A stretch of DNA of 31,262 bases from Pseudomonadota bacterium (lineage in GTDB: Bacteria > Pseudomonadota > Gammaproteobacteria > Xanthomonadales > Xanthomonadaceae): positions 1 through 31,262 of the forward strand of contig JAFAFF010000041.1 in NCBI GenBank assembly GCA_023423605.1, in the 5' to 3' direction. The notes under the pieces are model-generated. The model was given only the letters and a program-made list of their open reading frames with translations. It was not told the DNA's origin and did no database searches. A program made the position numbers and the translations under genes. Shown one piece after another: positions 25,117-31,262 of this stretch (the first letter of the stretch is position 1; each line of letters starts with the position of its first letter).

Positions 25117-25896
25117 GTGTCCGCACCCTCCCATGCCTGGCCACAGGCCGACAGCGTAGCCGCCTTCGCGCATAACCTCGAAGCGGTCCGCACGCGCATC
25201 CGTGCCGCCTGCCAGCGCGTGGGCCGCGATCCGCAAGGCGTGCGCCTGCTGCCGGTCAGCAAGACCGTGGACGAAGCACGCCTGCGCATGGCGTGGGCCG
25301 TCGGCTGCCGAGAACTGGGCGAGAACAAGGTGCAGGAAGCGCAGCGCAAGGCGCTCGCGCTGGCAGACCTGGAAGGCCTGCGCTGGTCGGTCATCGGCCA
25401 CCTGCAGACCAACAAGGCCAGGGACGTGGCACGTTTCGCCGCCGAGTTCCAGGCGCTGGACAGCCTGCGCGTGGCACAGGCGCTGCAGCAGCGCCTGGAA
25501 CTGGAAGACCGTCGCCTGGATGTATTCGTGCAGGTCAACACATCGGCCGAAGCCAGCAAGTACGGGCTGGAACCCGGGCAGGTCCATGCCTTCCTGCAGC
25601 AATTGCCGGCCTTCGACCGGCTGCGCGTGATGGGGTTGATGACGCTGGCGGAATTCTCCACGGACATCGCGCGCGTGCGCGCCTGCTTCGTCCGCCTGCG
25701 AGAGCTGCGCGACCAGCTGCGCCAGGACGCTCCGGATGGCATCGCCCTGGATGCATTGTCGATGGGCATGTCCGGCGACTTCGAGATCGCCATCGAAGAA
25801 GGGGCCACGGTGGTGCGCGTCGGCCAGGCGATCTTCGGCGCCCGCGCCACGCCGGACAGCCATTACTGGCCGGGCGACGATACGCCACCGCGGTAA
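25117..25896 (+). CDS. yggS: PLP-homeostasis protein, YggS/PROSC family
   Basis: This 259-residue cytoplasmic protein binds pyridoxal 5'-phosphate and keeps free PLP and amino-acid pools balanced. It is a single TIM-barrel like the N-domain of alanine racemase. The PLP lysine is K49 in LLPVSKTV; other family blocks are GENKVQEA, HLQTNKAR, VNTSAEASKYG, MGLMTLAEF, and the phosphate-binding end SMGMSGDFEIAIEEGATVVR-like near 213-232. The GTG at 25117 is chosen because AGGAAG lies 6 nt upstream. The ATG at 25063 in the same frame begins a non-homologous extension. The common neighbours proC and pilT are not adjacent on this side. Confidence 0.95.
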   Translation: MSAPSHAWPQADSVAAFAHNLEAVRTRIRAACQRVGRDPQGVRLLPVSKTVDEARLRMAWAVGCRELGENKVQEAQRKALALADLEGLRWSVIGHLQTNKARDVARFAAEFQALDSLRVAQALQQRLELEDRRLDVFVQVNTSAEASKYGLEPGQVHAFLQQLPAFDRLRVMGLMTLAEFSTDIARVRACFVRLRELRDQLRQDAPDGIALDALSMGMSGDFEIAIEEGATVVRVGQAIFGARATPDSHYWPGDDTPPR

Positions 25897-26007
25897 GCAC
25901 CGGCACCCGGCCGGCCATCCATGGACAGGCCGGAACCGCGGTCCACGCGTGCCGGCCCGGGGAGGCACGGCACGTGACCGCATGCCGCCGACAACCGCTG
26001 CTGCGGC

Positions 26008-26841
26008 TCAGCGCGGACCCAGCACCAGCGTCAGGTCGTCGCCCTGCGGCATGCCGGCGCGGCGCTGCACATGGCCATCGGCGTCCTTGAACAGGATGCC
26101 GGGGGTGCCCTGGAAGCCCATTTCCACCATCAGCATCTGGTTCGCTTCCAGCTTCCCCGACACATCGGCGCTCACCGCCACCGGCTTGATGCCACCGGTG
26201 CCGAAGGCGTTCTCGTTCTGCAGCAGCGCGGCGGCAGGGTCGCTGGCGGACAGGATCGCCGCCGCCTTGCCCGGGCTGTCATCACGGATCACCCCGACCA
26301 TGATGTGGCGCAGTTGCACCTTGCCGGCCTGCACCCACGGGCGCGCTGCCTCCCAGAACCGGTGGCAGTAAGGACAGTTGGCGTCGCTGAAGGTATAGAC
26401 CACGCGCGGCGCGTCGGCCTTGCCGTCGGCCACCCAGGCACTGGATTCCAGCTTGCTCCAGATCTGCGTGGACATCGGTCCAGCCACCTTGCGTTCCAGT
26501 GCCTCCCTGGCCACGTCGTTGCCTTCGGCATCGAACAGGCTGCCGACCAGGACATGCTTGCCATCCGACGTCACGTACGCCGCCGCTGGCTGCTGGCCGC
26601 CGACCACGCCGGCGAAACCGCGCAGACCGCCCGGCGCGTCGAACTCGCCCATCACCTCGAAGCCATGCTTCTCGATGCCCTTGAGCACCGCCGGCCGGGT
26701 GCCGTCGTCGGCGGGGGCGACCTTTGCGTCCTTCGCATCGGCGGCGCTGGACGGCGTTTCGGCCTGGCCGCAGCCGGACAGCGCCAGCAGCATCGGCAGG
26801 ACCAGCGCCATCGGAGCGGCGCGCAGGGAACTGGACAACAT
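26008..26841 (-). CDS. dsbG: DsbG-like thiol:disulfide interchange lipoprotein
   Basis: This 277-residue protein of the DsbC/DsbG family has a lipoprotein signal peptide with a lipobox ending in C24 (LALSGC). After an acidic linker comes the dimerisation domain (about 50-120). The thioredoxin-like catalytic domain has redox pair C156/C159 (CPYC) and a cis-proline in GTPGILF. DsbG-type proteins repair or protect cysteines in the periplasm. Being a lipoprotein is unusual for E. coli DsbG, which is soluble. GAGGAG lies 5 nt before the ATG. It is 29 bp downstream of the TlpA fusion gene and is probably cotranscribed with it. Confidence 0.9.
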   Translation of the reverse strand: MLSSSLRAAPMALVLPMLLALSGCGQAETPSSAADAKDAKVAPADDGTRPAVLKGIEKHGFEVMGEFDAPGGLRGFAGVVGGQQPAAAYVTSDGKHVLVGSLFDAEGNDVAREALERKVAGPMSTQIWSKLESSAWVADGKADAPRVVYTFSDANCPYCHRFWEAARPWVQAGKVQLRHIMVGVIRDDSPGKAAAILSASDPAAALLQNENAFGTGGIKPVAVSADVSGKLEANQMLMVEMGFQGTPGILFKDADGHVQRRAGMPQGDDLTLVLGPR

Positions 26842-26870
26842 GACAACTCCTCTTTGAATGCCCGCGCAGG

Positions 26871-27671
26871 CTAACGCAGCCTGCTTAGTTTGTGTTCGAG
26901 TCCAGCGGCGCTCAGTTCACCCACGTGCAGCTCGCGCAGCCTGCCACCACCATCGAAGAACAGGGTACCGGGATAGACCTGCACCCCCAGCGCCTGCGAC
27001 GTGGCGGTCGCCTCATCGACCAGCACGCCGCGCAGGCCGGGCACGTTCTGGCGCAAGAAACGGCTTACCGTGGCGGCATCTTCGCCCTGGTTGACGAATA
27101 CGAAGCGGACCTGCGCGTGCTGTTGCTGCGCGCTGGCCAGCAGCGGCATTTCACGGACACAGGGCCCACACCAGCTGGCCCAGAGATTCACCACCAGCGG
27201 GCGACCGTCGCCGGGGTGCAGCGTCACCGGTTCGCCCTGCAGATCGCGCAGCACCAGCGTTGGCGCATGCACATGCTGCGCCTGCCATTGCTGCAGCAGC
27301 AGCGACGCGAAGCCCCAGGCGCAGGTGCCGGACAGCGCGCAGTAGAACACCAGCCGCCGTGTTTCCGGCGCGCCGCGCAGTTTCCACGCGGCCCATGCGG
27401 CGGCCGCCAGGAAGAATGCCGGGCCATTGAAGCCACCGTCGCCGATGCGCAGCACCGCCCAGGGGTCGGCGCTGTATTCCGGCAGATGACGCAGCAGGAA
27501 TACTGCCCGTGCCGCCAGCAGGCCGACGAGGAACATGTCCAGCAGCACGGCGACCACCGGACGCCAGGCGCCCGGGGCGCGCTGCGGCCAGCAACGCGCC
27601 AGCAGCAGTGCCAGCGCAAGCGCCACGACGGCCAGCACCACCGACAGTGGGACTGGCCCCAGACTCGTCAT
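26871..27671 (-). CDS. membrane thioredoxin (TlpA-like) with Lgt-like N-terminal domain
   Basis: The 266-residue protein has about four hydrophobic segments (9-27, 39-60, 81-97, 108-126). They resemble part of prolipoprotein diacylglyceryl transferase (LLDMFLVGLLAARAVF; GDGGFNGPAFFLAA). They are followed by a TlpA-type thioredoxin domain with active site WCGPC (C168, C171) and cis-proline in VYPGTLFF. The Lgt-like part is too short to be a full enzyme and likely only anchors the domain or supplies reducing equivalents. The thioredoxin domain should face the periplasm. GGGAG lies 6 nt before the ATG at 27671. The neighbour downstream is the DsbG-like lipoprotein, which suggests a shared pathway for reducing periplasmic thiols. 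Confidence 0.88.
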   Translation of the reverse strand: MTSLGPVPLSVVLAVVALALALLLARCWPQRAPGAWRPVVAVLLDMFLVGLLAARAVFLLRHLPEYSADPWAVLRIGDGGFNGPAFFLAAAAWAAWKLRGAPETRRLVFYCALSGTCAWGFASLLLQQWQAQHVHAPTLVLRDLQGEPVTLHPGDGRPLVVNLWASWCGPCVREMPLLASAQQQHAQVRFVFVNQGEDAATVSRFLRQNVPGLRGVLVDEATATSQALGVQVYPGTLFFDGGGRLRELHVGELSAAGLEHKLSRLR

Positions 27672-27752
27672 CAATGTCTCCCGCCCCGCATTCGAACAAG
27701 CAGCCATTCTGCCGGAGCAGCCTTGTCGGCGCAGGGCGGAAGACGGGACACG

Positions 27753-28808
27753 TCAGGCGGCGTGACGGTCGATCGGGCGCACCGGCGTGCCCATGGGCGA
27801 TGGTGCCGGCGCCGGTACACTGGAACGGTCGCGCAGCTTGCCGGCCACCATGCGCCGGTAGGTGGCCGGCGTCATGCCGACAACCCGCAGGAACAGGCGC
27901 CGGAATGCGCTCTGGTCCGCATAGCCCACGCCCCACGCCACCTCATCGATGGCCCCACCCTGCTGCAGCAGCAGCTGCGCCTTGGCGATGCGCAGGCGCT
28001 GGCAATACTCGATGGGCCGCAGGCCGGTGGCCTTCAGGAAGCGCCGCTGCAGGGTCCGCGGCTCCAGCCCGGAGGCGTTGCAGATGGCCCCCAGGGTGGC
28101 GCCACGCGCGGCGGTGGTGTGCAGCCAGCGCTGCGCCTTCAGCACGTCGCGGTCGCCATGGGCGAAGTTGGCGCTGAAGCGTTCCAGGTCCTGCTGCATG
28201 CCGGCCGGCACCACGATGCCCTGCTGCTGTGCCACCGCCGCCATCACGCCCTGGCCATGCACGCGGTACAGCAGGCGCAGGCCAAGGAAGCGCCAGGCCT
28301 GCGGGCCGCTCACGGTGAGCAGGTCGCCATCGTCCACCAGCGAACGCTCGCTCGGCACCCAGCTGCCATTCTGCGCATTGAGGTTCGGAAAGCGGCTGGC
28401 ATCCAGGCTGGCCACGGCGCGGCCGGCCAGCAGGCCGGCGCGCGAAAGCACGCCGATGCCGTCATTGACACCCGCCAGCAGGCTGCCGCCGTCGTAATGG
28501 GCGCTCAGCCAGTCCAGCAGGATGGACTCGTCACGGATCTGCCCGTGCTGGCTGACCTGGCCGGGCAACGCGATGATCGCCGGCACGGTGGCGTCCAGCA
28601 GCTCGGCCCCGGCCATCCGCTGGGGTCCGCCGCCGTCGGCGGCCATCACCCAGCGCGATACCAGGATGCGGGCGGTATGGCGGCCCTGTTGCTGGGCCAG
28701 GCGGTTGCCCACGTGCGCCATCTCGGCCAGCATGGATGCGGCCGACGGATCGGCGCCAGGATATTCCACTACTGCGATTTCAGTCGGATCGTTCTTGTGT
28801 GCGTCCAT
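27753..28808 (-). CDS. GlxA-type transcriptional regulator (DJ-1/PfpI + AraC HTH)
   Basis: This 351-residue protein has an N-terminal amidotransferase-like domain (about 10-185) and a C-terminal AraC double helix-turn-helix (about 225-322). The latter shows LEPRTLQRRFLKATGLRP and VAWGVGYADQSAFRRLF. In most family members the N-domain has a CTG at the nucleophile elbow; here the matching position reads NDG (N115), so no cysteine chemistry is expected and it is probably a ligand-binding fold. AGGAGG lies close upstream of the ATG at 28808. It is divergent from the merR-copA operon, with 193 bp between starts. The long proline-rich tail is unusual. Its target genes are unknown; it might regulate the downstream tlpA-dsbG genes. 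Confidence 0.93.
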   Translation of the reverse strand: MDAHKNDPTEIAVVEYPGADPSAASMLAEMAHVGNRLAQQQGRHTARILVSRWVMAADGGGPQRMAGAELLDATVPAIIALPGQVSQHGQIRDESILLDWLSAHYDGGSLLAGVNDGIGVLSRAGLLAGRAVASLDASRFPNLNAQNGSWVPSERSLVDDGDLLTVSGPQAWRFLGLRLLYRVHGQGVMAAVAQQQGIVVPAGMQQDLERFSANFAHGDRDVLKAQRWLHTTAARGATLGAICNASGLEPRTLQRRFLKATGLRPIEYCQRLRIAKAQLLLQQGGAIDEVAWGVGYADQSAFRRLFLRVVGMTPATYRRMVAGKLRDRSSVPAPAPSPMGTPVRPIDRHAA

Positions 28809-28903
28809 CTGCTCCTCCTCTTGCCTCACGAGCCGAGCCAGGCCATTGACGGCGTGACTCTTCGGTGGCTGCAGGTTAGGAATCGCACACAGGGGGCGGC
28901 TAT

Positions 28904-28981
28904 GAAGAAAGCTGCAAAGTGAGTCAATACCGAAGCGTTTCAGTAGTTATTGACTCTGGACCACACTCCCGGGTTGATGAT
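28904..28981. promoter_or_regulatory. divergent promoters with a perfect 9-bp inverted repeat
   Basis: GAGTCAATA (28921-28929) and TATTGACTC (28948-28956) form a perfect inverted repeat 18 bp apart, each carrying a TTGACT -35. Rightwards, TTGACT (28950-28955) and GATGAT (28976-28981) are 20 bp apart; MerR-family promoters typically have such long 19-20 bp spacers. Leftwards, TTGACT and CATAGC are 17 bp apart and could serve the GlxA-type regulator. A weak palindrome (ACTCTGG...CCCGGGT) lies in the rightward spacer and could be the MerR site. Confidence 0.55.
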
Positions 28982-29001
28982 GGTCACACTAGGAGGTGCC
29001 T

Positions 29002-29400
29002 ATGAACATTGGACAGCTTGCACGCCAGGCCGGTGTGCCGATCGATACCGTGCGCTATTACGAACGCCAGCAGCTGTTGCCGACCGCGCAGCGCTCGCCG
29101 GCGGGCTATCGCATCTTTGACCAGGACGCGCTGCAGCGGCTGCGTTTCATCCGCCGCGCCAAGGCGCTGGGGTTCACCCTGGACGAGATTGCCGGGCTGC
29201 TGTCCCTGTCCGCCCGGCGCGACCAGGACATGTCCGATGTACGCACCGCCGCCGCGGCCCGGCTGGCCGATGTCGATCAGCGCCTGCGGGAACTGCAGCG
29301 GATACGCGGCGCCCTTGCCCAGCTCATCGACGCCTGCCCGGGCCATGGCGAACTGGCCGCGTGCCCGATCATGGCCGCCCTGCAGGAGGACCCCGCATGA
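29002..29400 (+). CDS. MerR-family metal-responsive regulator, CueR-like
   Basis: The 132-residue protein begins with the MerR winged helix ([21 protein letters not shown]) and has the dimerisation coil near 75-110. Its metal loop [14 protein letters not shown] has C112 and C121. In E. coli CueR the pair is C112 and C120 with the same flanking PG and PI, so monovalent copper or silver is the likely inducer. AGGAGG lies 5 nt before the ATG at 29002. It overlaps copA by ATGA and would activate the shared promoter, which has a 20-bp spacer. Confidence 0.92.
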   Translation: MNIGQLARQAGVPIDTVRYYERQQLLPTAQRSPAGYRIFDQDALQRLRFIRRAKALGFTLDEIAGLLSLSARRDQDMSDVRTAAAARLADVDQRLRELQRIRGALAQLIDACPGHGELAACPIMAALQEDPA

Positions 29401-31262
29401 ACGAGCACACGCCCCATGCCTGCTGCGGCGGGCACCCGCGTTCCGGTCCATCGGCGGCCACCGACAGCGCCTCCCACCGCGATCCGGTGTGCGGCATGCA
29501 GGTCGATCCCGACACGTCGCCGCACCACGCCCGCGTGGACGGACAGGACTGGTATTTCTGCTCGGCACGCTGCCGTGAACGCTTCGTCGCCGAACCGCAG
29601 CGCTTCCTGGACCCGTCTTCGAGCGCGCATGCGGCGGTGCCGGAAGGCACGTTGTACACCTGCCCGATGGACCCGCAGATCGTGCAGCAGGGACCGGGCA
29701 CCTGCCCCCTCTGCGGCATGGCGCTGGAACCGATGATGCCCAGCCTGGACGACGGCGAGAATCCGGAACTGACCGATTTCCGTCGCCGGTTCCTGCTTAC
29801 GCTGCCGTTGAGCGTGGCCACCATGGCCCTGGCGATGCTGGCGATGACCCCGCTGCTGCACGGTCTTTCGCCGACCCTGCGGGTATGGCTGGAAGCCGCG
29901 CTGGCCACTCCGGTGGTGCTGTGGGCCGGCTGGCCGTTCCTGCAGCGCTGGGCGCAGTCCATCGGCAACCGCAGTCCGAACATGTGGACGCTGATCGGCA
30001 CCGGCGTGATCGCCGCCTACGGTTACAGCGTGGTGGCCGCCGTCGCGCCCGGCCTGTTCCCCGCCTCCTTCCGCCAGCACGGGCATGTGGGGGTCTACTT
30101 CGAAGCGGCGGCGATGATCGTTTCACTGACGCTGCTTGGCCAGCTGATGGAGCTGCGCGCACGGGCACGCACGTCCGAAGCGATCAAGGCGCTGCTCGGG
30201 CTGGCGCCGAAAACCGCGCGCCGCATCGATGTCGACGGCAGCGAACACGACGTGGAACTGTCCGCGCTGCGTGCCGGCGACCGCCTTCGCGTGCGCCCAG
30301 GCGAGAAGGTGCCGGTGGACGGGCGGGTACTGGAAGGCCGCTCGCACCTGGACGAATCCATGCTCACCGGCGAACCGGTCCCGGTCGCCAAGGGTCCGGG
30401 CGACAGTGTGATCGGCGCAACCCAGAACGGTTCCGGCAGCCTGGTCATCGAGGCCGAGCGGGTCGGCGACGGCTCGTTGCTGGCGCAGATCGTGCAGCTG
30501 GTGGCACAGGCGCAGCGTTCGCGCGCGCCGATGCAGAAACTGGCCGACAAGGTCGCGTACTGGTTCGTGCTCGCCGTGCTGCTGGTAGCCGCGCTGACAC
30601 TGCTGGGCTGGGGCCTGTACGGGCCGCCCCCGTCATGGACCCACGGCGTGCTCAATGCGGTGGCGGTGCTGATCATCGCCTGTCCGTGCGCACTGGGACT
30701 GGCCACGCCGATGTCCATCATGGTCGCCAGTGGGAGCGCGGCGCAACATGGCGTGCTGTTCCGCGATGCCGAAGCGATGGAGGCGCTGGCCGGCATCGAC
30801 ACGCTGGTGGTGGACAAGACCGGCACCCTGACCGAAGGCCGCCCGGTGTTCGGCCAGGTGACCGCCGCCGCGGGCTTCGATGCAGCGCAGGTGCTGCAGT
30901 GGGCGGCCAGCCTGGACCAGGGCAGCGAGCATCCGCTGGCGATGGCGATCGTTGCCGAAGCGCGCAGGCAGGGCACGGCGCTGCTGCCGGTGGCGGATTT
31001 CGATTCCCTTACCGGCCTGGGCGCACGCGGCACCGTGGATGGTCGCGCCCTGTTGATCGGCAATACCGCGCTGATGGCCGACCATGGCGTGGTACTGGAT
31101 CCGGCGCTGGTCGCGCAGGCCGATGCGCAACGCGGCAACGGCGCCAGCGTGATGTACCTGGGCGCCGATGGCCGGCTGGCCGGCGTGCTGTCGGTGGTGG
31201 ATCCGATCAAGCCCACCACGGCCGAAGCCATCGCCGCATTGCGCGCCGACGGCCTGCGCATC
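29397..31262 (+). CDS. copA: copper-exporting P1B-type ATPase (3' end beyond window)
   Basis: The first 622 residues are inside the window; the ATP-binding and last transmembrane regions continue beyond 31262. The N-terminus lacks a ferredoxin-like HMA domain. Instead it has a YHS domain (DPVCGM near 29-34, with CSARC) and a heavy-metal-binding domain (YTCPMDP near 87-93, CPLCGM near 103-108). Later come the actuator TGEP (324-327), metal-site CPC at 429-431 in IIACPCALG, phosphorylation D473 in DKTGTLT, and SEHPLA (510-515). This layout is typical of proteobacterial copper exporters. The ATGA overlap with merR suggests coupled translation. Truncation is by the window edge, not biological. 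Confidence 0.95.
   Translation, partial: MNEHTPHACCGGHPRSGPSAATDSASHRDPVCGMQVDPDTSPHHARVDGQDWYFCSARCRERFVAEPQRFLDPSSSAHAAVPEGTLYTCPMDPQIVQQGPGTCPLCGMALEPMMPSLDDGENPELTDFRRRFLLTLPLSVATMALAMLAMTPLLHGLSPTLRVWLEAALATPVVLWAGWPFLQRWAQSIGNRSPNMWTLIGTGVIAAYGYSVVAAVAPGLFPASFRQHGHVGVYFEAAAMIVSLTLLGQLMELRARARTSEAIKALLGLAPKTARRIDVDGSEHDVELSALRAGDRLRVRPGEKVPVDGRVLEGRSHLDESMLTGEPVPVAKGPGDSVIGATQNGSGSLVIEAERVGDGSLLAQIVQLVAQAQRSRAPMQKLADKVAYWFVLAVLLVAALTLLGWGLYGPPPSWTHGVLNAVAVLIIACPCALGLATPMSIMVASGSAAQHGVLFRDAEAMEALAGIDTLVVDKTGTLTEGRPVFGQVTAAAGFDAAQVLQWAASLDQGSEHPLAMAIVAEARRQGTALLPVADFDSLTGLGARGTVDGRALLIGNTALMADHGVVLDPALVAQADAQRGNGASVMYLGADGRLAGVLSVVDPIKPTTAEAIAALRADGLRI

Noticed and set aside
30095..31261. 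Long antisense frame opposite copA
   Set aside because: copA has all P-type ATPase motifs in the plus frame. The antisense frame is low-complexity serine/alanine sequence.
1..31262. Mobile elements, prophage or CRISPR array
   Set aside because: No transposase, integrase or phage protein and no regularly spaced repeat set was seen. The only repeats are SMAG-type hairpins.

Overview
The window is high-GC (roughly two thirds G+C) Gammaproteobacterial chromosome, most likely Stenotrophomonas (Xanthomonadaceae). The main reason is several short hairpins flanked by GTAG or CTAC (4737-4784, 1975-1995, 21315-21425). These match the SMAG palindromes (Stenotrophomonas maltophilia GTAG elements) known from that genus. 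I see no transposase, integrase, phage gene, tRNA, rRNA or CRISPR array. The window reads as ordinary chromosome with lineage-specific genes.

Layout. (1) 1-4700: a leftward ribonucleotide reductase operon, nrdA-nrdB plus a flavodoxin-thioredoxin fusion. It is preceded by a promoter with two NrdR-box-like sites 32 bp apart. (2) 4737-7989: a SMAG pair, a BetT-type choline transporter gene broken by a frameshift, and an M14 carboxypeptidase. (3) 8048-16033: a small hypothetical gene and then a four-gene signalling locus. It holds two divergently transcribed RcsB-like response regulators and two large membrane histidine kinases. One kinase carries kinase, ABL-like, receiver and Hpt modules; the other stops after the ABL-like module. 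(4) 16205-18313: a DUF4124 secreted protein, a voltage-gated-type K+ channel, and a secreted protein distantly resembling chorismate lyase. (5) 18335-21299: LldD L-lactate dehydrogenase, an MgtC-family protein and a NemA-type ene-reductase. (6) 21422-25896: a GH3 glycosidase with an unusual N-terminal domain, an unknown membrane-anchored protein and the PLP-homeostasis protein YggS. (7) 26008-28808: a leftward set of DsbG-like lipoprotein, Lgt-like/TlpA fusion and GlxA-type regulator. (8) 28921-31262: a divergent promoter region, a CueR-like MerR regulator and a copper P1B ATPase cut by the window end.

How genes may work together. The RNR operon pairs the enzyme with a flavodoxin (possible radical-cofactor maintenance) and a thioredoxin (possible reductant). 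The four-gene signalling locus looks like a self-contained phosphorelay of Rcs type with two inputs and two outputs. DsbG and the TlpA fusion form a periplasmic thiol-redox pair next to a copper-resistance operon, which is sensible because copper damages periplasmic thiols.

The strongest leads are the two-kinase/two-regulator phosphorelay, the flavodoxin-thioredoxin fusion in the RNR operon, and the degenerate exonuclease/endonuclease/phosphatase-like domain in front of the GH3 enzyme. All functions are read from sequence motifs; no searches were run.
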